Positions 54,600 through 63,048 of a stretch of 64,000 nt of DNA are shown here, in pieces. The DNA is from Cedecea lapagei. GTDB taxonomy: Bacteria > Pseudomonadota > Gammaproteobacteria > Enterobacterales > Enterobacteriaceae. The first letter of the stretch is position 1. Each line of letters begins with the position of its first letter. The stretch lies in assembly GCF_900635955.1 (NCBI RefSeq), contig NZ_LR134201.1, forward strand, positions 3,534,001 through 3,598,000, given 5' to 3'. The notes beneath the pieces were generated by a model. It did no database searches, was not told where the DNA came from, and saw nothing but the letters and a program-made list of their open reading frames with translations. The translations under genes and the position numbers were made by a program.

Positions 54600-55315
54600 T
54601 CAATGTATTAATTGTCGATGATGATGCCATGGTAGCGGAGTTAAACCGCGCCTATGTCAGCCAAATCCCGGGCTTTAGCTGCTGCGGTTCCGCCTCCACG
54701 CTGAAACAAGCGCGGGAGATGATCGGCAACCCGGAGTTAAAAATAGACTTAATTCTGCTGGACGTTTACATGCAGCAGGATAACGGTCTGGATCTGCTGC
54801 CCACCCTGCGTGAAGCGGGAAAAACGATCGATGTGATTGTTATCTCTTCGGCGGCAGACGCGGCCACCATTCAGAAGTCAATGCACTACGGCGTGGTCGA
54901 CTACCTGATCAAACCGTTCCAGTTCCCGCGCTTTGAAGAGGCGTTAACCAACTGGCGCGAAAAGAAAAACCTGATGGGCACCCACAAATATTATGAGCAG
55001 GCGGACGTCGATCGCCTGCTGCACGGCGGCTCACCGGTGGTGGCGGATGCCAAGCGCCTGCCTAAAGGGCTTACGCCGCAAACGCTGCGCACCATTTGCC
55101 AGTGGATCGATACGCACCCTACGGAAGAGTTCTCCACCGACGAACTGGCAGCGGCGGTAAATATCTCTCGCGTCTCCTGCCGTAAGTATCTGATCTGGCT
55201 TGCACAGATCAATATCCTGTTCACCAGCATTCATTACGGCATGACCGGGCGACCGGTTTACCGCTACCGCCTGCAGGTTGAGCAGCTTGGCCTGCTTAAG
55301 CAGTACTGCCAGTAA
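54596..55315 (+). CDS. dcuR: C4-dicarboxylate response regulator DcuR
   Basis: DcuR activates dicarboxylate transport and fumarate respiration genes when phosphorylated. The 239-residue product has the same length as E. coli DcuR, a receiver domain with DDD at 8-10 and D56 in LILLDVYMQ, the YLIKPFQFPRFEEAL segment, and a C-terminal CitB-type DNA-binding domain (ISRVSCRKYLIWLAQINILF). Its end overlaps convergent apbE by 20 bp. Likely targets are the divergent promoters at 59103-59719. Confidence 0.96.
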   Translation: MINVLIVDDDAMVAELNRAYVSQIPGFSCCGSASTLKQAREMIGNPELKIDLILLDVYMQQDNGLDLLPTLREAGKTIDVIVISSAADAATIQKSMHYGVVDYLIKPFQFPRFEEALTNWREKKNLMGTHKYYEQADVDRLLHGGSPVVADAKRLPKGLTPQTLRTICQWIDTHPTEEFSTDELAAAVNISRVSCRKYLIWLAQINILFTSIHYGMTGRPVYRYRLQVEQLGLLKQYCQ

Positions 55316-56264
55316 TGAGCTGGTAGCCGTCATCCAGTAGCGTAAAGCGAAACTGGCTGGCGGAAGAGAGAATAATCTCGCGCTGCCTGGTGACAAAAAT
55401 CGCCTCAATATCGGGGCGATTTGCCAGCACGGCGCAGCCCTTCTCTACGCCCATCCCGTAAATCAGCGTTGTCCAGATATCCCCGTCGAGGGAATCGGTC
55501 GAAACAATCGTTACGCTTTCGAGATCGTTGTCCAGCGGGTAGCCGGTGCGAGGGTCAATAATGTGGTGATAACGTTTGCCGTCCAGCTCGAAATAGCGCT
55601 CGTACACGCCGGACGTCACCACCGACTTGTTTGCCACCTCAATCACGCCCAGCATCTCATCCGGCTCGCTAAACGGCTTTTTCAGGCCAATAGACCAGCC
55701 TCCTTCCGGCGAGCCCAGGGTCTGCACATTGCCACCGAGATTAATTAACCCCTGCTCTACCCCCTGACGCCTCAGAAAGTCCCGCACGCGGTCGGCGATA
55801 TAGCCCTTGGCAATCGCGCCAAGATCGATCTCCATGCCAGCGTGAGCCAGATAAACGCTGCCTTCGGCTTCGTCCAGTACCACCTGGTGCGGCTGCGTTC
55901 GCGGCAGCAAAGCGGCAATATCCTGCTCCGGCGGGACGCTGTCGCCTTTGAAGCCAATCTTCCAGCGTTTCACCAGTGGGCCGATGGCCAGATTGAAAAT
56001 GCTGTCGGGAAACTGGCTGGCGGCCTTTGCGCACTTGATAAGCTCGAACACCGGGCGGCTGACCGTGACCGGATGTTTACCCGCAGCGTGATTGATGCTC
56101 ATGACCTGGGATTCGGCCCGGTTAACGGTCAGGAGATCTTCGTATTGTTTAATCAGGCGGAACACCTGAGAGGCGAGCGTTTGGTTATGTTCAAACAGTT
56201 TGAGGAGGATGGGCGAGCCCATTAATACCGCGGAGTACCCATAAACACCTTCGGTTTGTGACAT
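55296..56264 (-). CDS. apbE: FAD:protein FMN transferase ApbE, cytoplasmic type
   Basis: ApbE moves FMN from FAD onto a Thr or Ser of FMN_bind domains through a phosphoester bond. The 322-residue product has the nucleotide-binding DLGAIAKGYIADRV and LINLGGNVQTLG motifs and the Mg-site region HHIIDPRTGYPLDND followed by DSLDGDIWTTLIYGMG. The start at 56264 (MSQTEGVYGYS) follows AAGGAG. It has no signal peptide or lipobox, unlike classical periplasmic ApbE, which fits a cytoplasmic target. It lies 57 bp downstream of the fumarate reductase gene, whose FMN_bind domain is the obvious substrate. Confidence 0.92.
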   Translation of the reverse strand: MSQTEGVYGYSAVLMGSPILLKLFEHNQTLASQVFRLIKQYEDLLTVNRAESQVMSINHAAGKHPVTVSRPVFELIKCAKAASQFPDSIFNLAIGPLVKRWKIGFKGDSVPPEQDIAALLPRTQPHQVVLDEAEGSVYLAHAGMEIDLGAIAKGYIADRVRDFLRRQGVEQGLINLGGNVQTLGSPEGGWSIGLKKPFSEPDEMLGVIEVANKSVVTSGVYERYFELDGKRYHHIIDPRTGYPLDNDLESVTIVSTDSLDGDIWTTLIYGMGVEKGCAVLANRPDIEAIFVTRQREIILSSASQFRFTLLDDGYQLITGSTA

Positions 56265-56321
56265 AGCGGGCTCCTTGTGCTGAAAGGGTGCGCCCCGGCG
56301 ATGGCCGGAGCGCATTCGGGC

Positions 56322-59102
56322 TTAGCGTTTTGCCCAGCTTGCCGCCTGATGGCCTGCCAGGGTACCAAAGACAATAATATCCGCTACCGCGTTACCGCCG
56401 ATACGGTTCCCGCCGTGAATACCGCCGGCCACCTCACCCGCAGCAAATGCACCTGGGATAACCTGCTGCTGTTTATCCAGCACTTCGGTTTGGGCGTTAA
56501 TCGTCACGCCGCCCATGGTGTGGTGAACTCCTGGCGCGATACGAATGGCGTGGAACGGCCCCTCTTTAATCGGGTTACGCAATGCGGTTTTACGGCCAAA
56601 ATCTTCGTCGTACTGATTCTCCACGAAGCCGTTGTAACGCTCAAGTGTGGCGAGGAAGGTGTGGTAATCCATCCCCAGTTTTTCCGCCAGCTCGCGTGGA
56701 CCTTCCGCGCTGACTACAAAGCCTTTCGCGATGTACTCATCTGCGGCTTTGTTTTTGGCTCGCACGTTCTCGTCAAACACGATGTAAGCGTATTTCTCCG
56801 GCAGCGCGATAATCTGCGCCGACACTTTATCGCGGGTTTCCATTTCATTAAAGAAACGGTTGCCTTCCTGGTTCACCAGGATAGCGCCGCCTCCGCGAAT
56901 GGACTCGGAAATCAGGTACGAAGTGGTTTGCTCTACGGTTGGGTGAATCTGAATTTCGCCCATATCCACGGTACCGGCACCCAGTTTTTCCAGCAGCGCA
57001 ATACCGCCGCCGGTTGCGCCTTTATGGTTGGTGGTCACAAAGCCTTCAAGATCGGGACGGTATTTCACCACCATCTGGCTGTTGGCGCTGAAGCCGCCGG
57101 TCGCCATAATCACGCTTTTTGCGTGGATGGTGAGCGCTTCGTTTTCGTCGGTCAGCAGCGCTACGCCGCTGACCGCGCCCTGTTCAAACAGAATTTCCGT
57201 GACCGCCGTTTCCATCAGTACGTCGATGCTGCGCTTGTTGATGTTACGCAGCAGACCGCTAATCAGGTAGCCGCCAACCGCCGATCCGTCGCGCGGACGG
57301 TGGGTACGGTCGATGCTCATCCCGCCGGTGGTGGTGATGTCGTTCAGCATGATGCCGCGGTCTGCCAGCCATTCGATCGCCTGAGGGGCATTTTCCACAA
57401 AGCGGTGCAGCAGCTCAGGATTGTTTTTGCTGTAGCCGCCCTTAAGGGTTTCGGCGTAGAACAGCTCTTTGCTGTCGTGGATGCCTTTCACGCGCTGGAA
57501 ACGGGTTTCCGCAGCGTTCATACCGGCTGAAGCCTTAACGGTGTTACCGCCGATAGACGGCATTTTCTCAACGATCAGCACGCTGGCCCCTTCGTCATGG
57601 GCCTGAATCGCTGCGGCCAGACCTGCACCGCCGCTGCCAACCACCACAACGTCATAGCTCTGCGGGGCACTCGTGCCGCCGCTTTCTTCAAATGCCTGCT
57701 GCTTGCTGGATTTCACCATCGCTTTAGAAACGGCTTTTTTCACCGCTTCGCTTTGAGAGGTCGCGCCGGAAATGGCATCCACAAACGGAGAGTTAGCGGT
57801 CAGAATGCGGGAGCGGATCTCTTCGAAATTGGTGCTGAATTCAACGTCATCCTCCGGGCCGGAAGCGAGCGCGATATCGGCAATGCGATCGGTGTCGAGG
57901 CTGACGTTAATGACCAGCTGGTTGACATCATCGCTAACGGTTTCTTCGAAGATCCCTGGTTTAAATTTGGACGCGCCGCCCATGCTCATGTCGCGGATCA
58001 TCGCTTCGACCAGCGAGAAGCGCCACAGCGGCTCGGGAATGGTCAGCGCTTCGCGCTGGGTGCTGTCGATAAACAGATCCAGCACATCGCCACTGGCGAT
58101 GCGGTCAGTCCAGTCCGGATAAGCGATGCAGGCGCGGCCTACGGCCACCAGGTCATAACCGTGCTCAAGCGCGGTCTCTACGTCAGAGACATTCACGATC
58201 CCGCCCACGCCCATCACCGGGATCTGCGCCAGCGCGTCGGAACGCATTTCGCAGTATTTGTTGATGAGCGGCGTTGGGTCGGTGGTGTCGTTAATAGACG
58301 GACGCAGCGAGTAGCCCATGGAGAAGTGCAGGTAGTCGAGGCCGCGAGCGGCCAGTTTCTCCAGCAGGTACATAGTGTCGTCAAAACGAATGCCAGGGAC
58401 TTCAAGCTCTTCCGGGGAGAAGCGATAGCCGATAATAAACGCGTCATCGGCGTATTTGCGTGCCATCTGATGAGTAATGTCCAGCACCGCCAACGGGAAT
58501 TTAGCGCGGTTGTCGCGGCTACCGCCCCATTCGTCGTCGCGTTGGTTAGAGTTCGGGGAGTAGAACTGCTGAATCAGATAGGTGTTTGCACCGTGGATTT
58601 CCACGCCGTCGAAACCGGCCTGAATCGCGCGGCGAACGGCGTCACCGAATTTGCCCACCATGCCTTCCACTTCTTCAGTGGTCAGGGCTCGGGGAGTGGC
58701 GGCGCCGTCACGAGGGGCAGCCAGGGCGCTGGGGCCAACCGGCGTGCGCCCGCCGATAAGTTTTGGTTCAACCATGCGGCCGCCGTGGTAAATCTGCAGC
58801 AGCGCTCTTGATCCTTCGCCCTTAATGGCGGAGGCAATTTTTGCCAGCCCGGCAATTTTTTCGTCGCTATCTATGCCGATAGCGCCCGGGAAAGCGAGGC
58901 CAAGATCGTCGATAAAGCAGCATTCCACCACAATAGTGCCGATGCTGCCTGCGCGAACGCGATAGTACTCCACCAGCTCTTCGGTGACCGTGCCATCAAA
59001 ATACCCGGTGCAGGTGGTCATTGGCGCCATCAGCAGGCGATTTTTTAACGCGGTACCATTAGGTAAAGTAAATGGGCTGAAGATAGCTTTGTCGGTGCTC
59101 AT
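56322..59102 (-). CDS. soluble NADH:fumarate reductase (OYE-like / FMN_bind / FAD_binding_2 fusion)
   Basis: This 926-residue protein has three flavin domains in order: an Old Yellow Enzyme-type TIM barrel (about 1-370, QIYHGGRM, GVEIHGANTYLIQQF, WGGSRDNR), an FMN_bind domain (about 385-465) with flavinylation motif DAISGATS (acceptor T448), and a FAD_binding_2 fumarate reductase domain (about 482-926) with GSGGAG at 489-494. Relative to Shewanella flavocytochrome c3, the active-site residues are all present with the same spacing: H720, R757, H860 and R900, plus proton-path E733 and R736. There is no signal peptide or heme motif, so it should be cytoplasmic, taking electrons from NAD(P)H at the OYE domain. 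A Klebsiella protein of this architecture is a known NADH:fumarate oxidoreductase. Urocanate or a related acrylate is a less likely substrate. Confidence 0.9.
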   Translation of the reverse strand: MSTDKAIFSPFTLPNGTALKNRLLMAPMTTCTGYFDGTVTEELVEYYRVRAGSIGTIVVECCFIDDLGLAFPGAIGIDSDEKIAGLAKIASAIKGEGSRALLQIYHGGRMVEPKLIGGRTPVGPSALAAPRDGAATPRALTTEEVEGMVGKFGDAVRRAIQAGFDGVEIHGANTYLIQQFYSPNSNQRDDEWGGSRDNRAKFPLAVLDITHQMARKYADDAFIIGYRFSPEELEVPGIRFDDTMYLLEKLAARGLDYLHFSMGYSLRPSINDTTDPTPLINKYCEMRSDALAQIPVMGVGGIVNVSDVETALEHGYDLVAVGRACIAYPDWTDRIASGDVLDLFIDSTQREALTIPEPLWRFSLVEAMIRDMSMGGASKFKPGIFEETVSDDVNQLVINVSLDTDRIADIALASGPEDDVEFSTNFEEIRSRILTANSPFVDAISGATSQSEAVKKAVSKAMVKSSKQQAFEESGGTSAPQSYDVVVVGSGGAGLAAAIQAHDEGASVLIVEKMPSIGGNTVKASAGMNAAETRFQRVKGIHDSKELFYAETLKGGYSKNNPELLHRFVENAPQAIEWLADRGIMLNDITTTGGMSIDRTHRPRDGSAVGGYLISGLLRNINKRSIDVLMETAVTEILFEQGAVSGVALLTDENEALTIHAKSVIMATGGFSANSQMVVKYRPDLEGFVTTNHKGATGGGIALLEKLGAGTVDMGEIQIHPTVEQTTSYLISESIRGGGAILVNQEGNRFFNEMETRDKVSAQIIALPEKYAYIVFDENVRAKNKAADEYIAKGFVVSAEGPRELAEKLGMDYHTFLATLERYNGFVENQYDEDFGRKTALRNPIKEGPFHAIRIAPGVHHTMGGVTINAQTEVLDKQQQVIPGAFAAGEVAGGIHGGNRIGGNAVADIIVFGTLAGHQAASWAKR

Positions 59103-59719
59103 AATGTCGACTCCAAACTTTAAAATTTAAAACTAAGAATGGGGTTGCTGGCACTATTTTGATTTTGGTTATTGGCCATTTCGCATACCAACAATATAAG
59201 ACTATTTTTAGTTACCAAACTATTTACGTTAGTTTAAAAACTATTGAAGAACGGTAATAACAGAATTACCTACAATGTGTTATTAATTAAAATCCAAAAA
59301 ATTACAGATGATTAAATTAATATAACATTTCGGTTACCTTAAGCATCACACCCAAAACCCACGCCAGCCCTTGCAGCAAGCGGAATCGAGTCAGCAAAAA
59401 TTAACAAAATGGGCCTGAAGAGGCATTTTTTATGATCAACCTGATAACTTTCAGGGCAAAAATACCCCTGTGAAAACGCCAGGTATTATTTTTACCGAAA
59501 ACGCTAACAGCGTGCTATTTCTTGATCTTGATCAATTGTCATATACCCCGAAAGCGCAATATATACTTATCCAAAAAATTTAATTCACCGCCGACAAAAG
59601 GCGTTGAATATTTATTTCCCCGACCATCCCCGATGGCACTTTAAATAATAAAATAAATTAAAAAACTAAAGTAATCTGAAATAAAAACCGAATCCTTAAC
59701 TCCTTATAACGGTGTCATT
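59103..59719. promoter_or_regulatory. 617-bp divergent control region of the fumarate module
   Basis: This AT-rich region between the reductase gene (minus) and the carrier gene (plus) has no ORF. It contains a perfect FNR box, a -10-like TATACT and, overlapping the latter, TACTTAT (59564-59570), which fits the NarL heptamer TACYYMT. T/A-rich tracts at 59640-59700 could hold DcuR sites, but I cannot define them. Confidence 0.6.
59522..59535. promoter_or_regulatory. perfect FNR box upstream of the dicarboxylate carrier gene
   Basis: TTGAT-CTTG-ATCAA is an exact match to the FNR consensus TTGAT-N4-ATCAA. Its centre is 34-39 bp upstream of a TATACT (59562-59567), close to the -41.5 position of FNR-activated class II promoters. 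A leader of about 150 nt would then precede the carrier gene. Confidence 0.8.
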
Positions 59720-61231
59720 ATGAGTGTAATAACCACCAATCTACCGCCGCTCAAAGAGAGCACTAAAAAAGCAGGCAACAACAAACGTTGGCTGATGATG
59801 GCCCTGCCCATCATTGTGGCGCTGTTGCTGATGCTGGTTCCCGTCCCGGACGGCCTGCCGCCGTACGCCTGGCACTTCTTCGCTATCTTCGTCGGCGTCA
59901 TCGTAGGGCTTATCTTCGAGCCGCTGCCGGGCGCCGTTATCGGCCTGACCGGGATCGTCGTTATCTCTCTCGGCAGCCAGTGGCTGCTGTTCAGTCCGGA
60001 GCAAATGGCCGACCCAAAATTCAAGCTGGCGGGCGCCTCCTTTAAATGGGCAGTCAGCGGCTTCGGTAACTCCACCGTCTGGCTTATCTTCGGCGCATTT
60101 ATGTTTGCCGCCGGCTACGATAAAACCCAGTTTGGCCGCCGTCTGGCGCTGATTCTGGTGAAATACCTTGGCCGCCGCAGCCTGACGCTGGGCTATGCCA
60201 TTGCCTTCGCCGACCTGCTGCTGGCGCCGTTTACCCCGTCCAACACCGCACGTAGCGGCGGGACCATCTACCCGATTATCGCCAACCTGCCGCCGCTGTA
60301 CGGCTCAAAACCTAACGACCCAAGCGCGCGTAAAATTGGTTCTTACCTGATGTGGGTGGCGATCACCGCGGCCTGTATCACCAGCTCAATGTTCCTCTCC
60401 GCGCTGGCTCCTAACCTGCTGGCGCTGGCGCTGGTGAAAAGCATCGTCGGCATCAACATCTCCTGGGGGATGTGGTTCCTCGCCTTCCTGCCGCTTGGCC
60501 TGCTGTTACTGCTGACCATGCCGCTGCTGGCTTACTGGCTCTACCCGCCTGAAGTAAAAGTGAACGACGAAGTGCCAAAATGGGCGAGCCGTGAACTGGA
60601 AAAACTGGGCAAGCTGTCCCGCAACGAAATCCTGCTGCTGGTGTTCGTCTGCTCCGCGCTGGTGATGTGGATCTTCGCGGCAAGCTGGATTGAACCTGCG
60701 CTTGCGGCCCTGCTGGTTATCGTCCTGATGCTGTGGACCGGCGTCCTGAACTGGAACGACATCACCAATAACAAGGCGGCGTGGAACACCTTCGTCTGGT
60801 TCGCTACCCTGGTTGCCCTGGCCGATGGCCTCTCTTCTACCGGCTTTATCACCTGGCTGGGGAAAGAAGGCGGCGCGCTGATGACCGGTATCGCACCTGG
60901 CACCGCAACCATCGTTCTGCTGCTGGCGTTCTACCTGCTGCACTACCTGTTTGCGAGCACCACCGCGCACACCACCGCGCTGCTGCCGGCGATGCTGACC
61001 ATCGCCTCCACCATTCCGGGTATGAATATGGAAGTGTTCTGTCTGCTGATGGTGACCTCGCTGGGTATCATGGGCATCATCACCCCGTACGGCACCGGCC
61101 CAAGTCCTATCTACTACGGTAGCGGCTACCTGCCAACCAAAGACTACTGGCGCCTGGGCACCATCTTCGGCGGCCTGTTCCTGGCTGCGCTGCTGGTGAT
61201 TGGTTATCCGTGGATGTCCCTGATGTTCTGA
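59720..61231 (+). CDS. DASS-family C4-dicarboxylate carrier (TtdT/CitT type)
   Basis: This inner-membrane anion carrier is of the divalent anion:sodium symporter (DASS) family. The 503-residue product has about 12-14 hydrophobic segments, the two substrate/cation motifs APFTPSNTARSGG and ASTTAHTTALLPA, and the family end ITPYGTGPSPIYYGSGYLPTKDYWRLG. It is close to E. coli TtdT (tartrate/succinate antiporter) and CitT. With fumarase and fumarate reductase beside it, exchange of external malate, fumarate or tartrate for internal succinate is the likely role. The ribosome site is weak. Confidence 0.9.
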   Translation: MSVITTNLPPLKESTKKAGNNKRWLMMALPIIVALLLMLVPVPDGLPPYAWHFFAIFVGVIVGLIFEPLPGAVIGLTGIVVISLGSQWLLFSPEQMADPKFKLAGASFKWAVSGFGNSTVWLIFGAFMFAAGYDKTQFGRRLALILVKYLGRRSLTLGYAIAFADLLLAPFTPSNTARSGGTIYPIIANLPPLYGSKPNDPSARKIGSYLMWVAITAACITSSMFLSALAPNLLALALVKSIVGINISWGMWFLAFLPLGLLLLLTMPLLAYWLYPPEVKVNDEVPKWASRELEKLGKLSRNEILLLVFVCSALVMWIFAASWIEPALAALLVIVLMLWTGVLNWNDITNNKAAWNTFVWFATLVALADGLSSTGFITWLGKEGGALMTGIAPGTATIVLLLAFYLLHYLFASTTAHTTALLPAMLTIASTIPGMNMEVFCLLMVTSLGIMGIITPYGTGPSPIYYGSGYLPTKDYWRLGTIFGGLFLAALLVIGYPWMSLMF

Positions 61232-61236
61232 TTTAA

Positions 61237-61272
61237 AGCCGCTGGAGGGCAACCTCCGGCGGTTTATTTTTA
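61237..61272 (+). terminator. GNRA-loop hairpin with U-rich tail between carrier and fumarase genes
   Basis: Twelve pairs (AGCCGCTGGAGG with CCTCCGGCGGTT, two G-U) close a GCAA tetraloop, followed by TATTTTTAT. It has terminator form but sits 15 bp before the fumarase start, so it probably acts as a partial terminator or as a stabiliser that sets the carrier:fumarase ratio. Confidence 0.65.
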
Positions 61273-61286
61273 TGGAGTAACGAGCT

Positions 61287-62936
61287 ATGTCGAACAAACC
61301 TTTTGTTTACCAGAATCCCTTCCCGCTGGCGCATGACGATACCGAATACTACCTGTTAACCCGCGACCACGTTTCCGTCAGCGAATTTGAAGGCCAATCC
61401 GTGCTTAAGGTAGAGCCTCAGGCGCTGACCCTGCTGGCACAGCAGGCGTTTCACGATGCGGCGTTTATGCTGCGCCCGGCCCACCAGCAGCAGGTTGCGA
61501 ATATCCTTAGCGACCCGGAAGCCAGCGAAAACGACAAATACGTCGCGCTGCAGTTCCTGCGCAACTCCGAAATCTCGGCGAAAGGCATTCTGCCCACCTG
61601 CCAGGACACCGGCACCGCCATCATCATGGGTAAAAAAGGCCAGCGCGTCTGGACCGGCGGCGGCGATGAGGCAGCGCTGTCTCAGGGCGTCTACAACACC
61701 TATATCGAAGATAACCTGCGCTACTCTCAGAACGCCGCGCTGGATATGTACAAAGAGGTGAACACCGGCACCAACCTGCCTGCACAAATTGACCTCTACA
61801 GCGTGGACGGCGACGAATACAAATTCCTGTGCGTCGCTAAAGGCGGCGGCTCGGCCAACAAAACCTACCTCTACCAGGAAACCAAAGCGCTGATTACCCC
61901 GGCGAAGCTGAAGGCATATCTGGTTGATAAAATGCGCACCCTCGGCACCGCAGCCTGCCCGCCGTATCACGTGGCGTTTGTTATCGGCGGCACCTCTGCA
62001 GAATCTACGCTGAAAACCGTGAAGCTAGCGTCTACCCACTACTACGACGGTCTGCCAACCGAAGGGAACGAGCACGGCCAGGCGTTCCGTGACATTCAGC
62101 TTGAGCAGGAACTGCTGGAAGAGTCGCAGAAGCTTGGCCTGGGCGCACAGTTTGGCGGCAAATACTTCGCGCATGATATCCGCGTGGTTCGCCTGCCGCG
62201 CCACGGCGCATCCTGCCCGATCGGCATGGGCGTCTCCTGCTCCGCAGACCGCAACATCAAGGCAAAAATCAACAAAGACGGCATCTGGATTGAGAAGCTG
62301 GAAAGCAACCCGGGTAAATACATTCCGGAAGAACTGCGTCAGGCCGGTGAAGGTGAAGCGGTGAAAGTGAACCTTAACCGCCCGATGAAAGAGATCCTCG
62401 CCCAGCTGTCAGACTTCCCGGTCTCCACCCGCCTGTCGCTCAGCGGCACCATCATCGTGGCGCGTGACATTGCCCACGCGAAGCTTAAAGAGCGCCTGGA
62501 CAACGGCGAGCAGCTGCCGCAGTACGTGAAAGATCATCCGATCTACTACGCAGGCCCGGCTAAGACGCCTGAAGGTTATGCCTCCGGCTCCCTCGGCCCA
62601 ACCACCGCAGGCCGCATGGACTCCTACGTGGATCAGCTGCAGGCCAACGGCGGCAGCATGATCATGCTCGCGAAAGGCAACCGTAGCCAGCAGGTGACGG
62701 ACGCCTGCCACAAACATGGCGGCTTCTACCTCGGCAGCATCGGCGGCCCGGCAGCAGTGCTGGCGCAAAACAGCATCAAGAGCCTTGAACTGGTGGAGTA
62801 CCCGGAGCTGGGTATGGAAGCCATCTGGAAGATTGAAGTGGAAGACTTCCCGGCGTTTATCCTGGTGGATGACAAAGGCAATGACTTCTTCCAGCAGATT
62901 CAGAACAAACAGTGCGCAGGCTGTAACAAGCACTGA
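61287..62936 (+). CDS. fumB: class I fumarate hydratase, FumB-like
   Basis: This is a [4Fe-4S] fumarase interconverting malate and fumarate. The 549-residue product starts MSNKPFVYQNPFP and has the cluster cysteines in LPTCQDTGTA (C105), AACPPYH and GASCPIGMGVSC. E. coli FumA and FumB are both 548 residues and very alike; the C-terminal NKQCAGC is closer to FumB (NKQCANC), and the anaerobic FNR/DcuSR setting also favours FumB, which in E. coli sits beside dcuB and dcuSR. FumB-type enzymes can also dehydrate D-tartrate. GGAG precedes the start and a strong terminator follows. Confidence 0.93.
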   Translation: MSNKPFVYQNPFPLAHDDTEYYLLTRDHVSVSEFEGQSVLKVEPQALTLLAQQAFHDAAFMLRPAHQQQVANILSDPEASENDKYVALQFLRNSEISAKGILPTCQDTGTAIIMGKKGQRVWTGGGDEAALSQGVYNTYIEDNLRYSQNAALDMYKEVNTGTNLPAQIDLYSVDGDEYKFLCVAKGGGSANKTYLYQETKALITPAKLKAYLVDKMRTLGTAACPPYHVAFVIGGTSAESTLKTVKLASTHYYDGLPTEGNEHGQAFRDIQLEQELLEESQKLGLGAQFGGKYFAHDIRVVRLPRHGASCPIGMGVSCSADRNIKAKINKDGIWIEKLESNPGKYIPEELRQAGEGEAVKVNLNRPMKEILAQLSDFPVSTRLSLSGTIIVARDIAHAKLKERLDNGEQLPQYVKDHPIYYAGPAKTPEGYASGSLGPTTAGRMDSYVDQLQANGGSMIMLAKGNRSQQVTDACHKHGGFYLGSIGGPAAVLAQNSIKSLELVEYPELGMEAIWKIEVEDFPAFILVDDKGNDFFQQIQNKQCAGCNKH

Positions 62937-62959
62937 TTTCTCTAGATGCTGTCCACCAG

Positions 62960-62986
62960 GCGAGCGCTCAGGCGCTCGCTTTTTTT
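62960..62986 (+). terminator. intrinsic terminator after fumB
   Basis: Eight-bp arms GCGAGCGC and GCGCTCGC with loop TCAG are followed by seven T. Confidence 0.92.
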
Positions 62987-63048
62987 CGCCTGCAAGTTAC
63001 GCCATACTGAGGCACACGTTTCCACCAGACGCCAACAAAGGACTCCGC

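Noticed and set aside
56277..58811. Two long plus-strand ORFs (417 and 404 codons) opposite the fumarate reductase gene
   Set aside because: The opposite frame encodes conserved flavin domains with all catalytic residues. These ORFs reflect codon bias of that gene.
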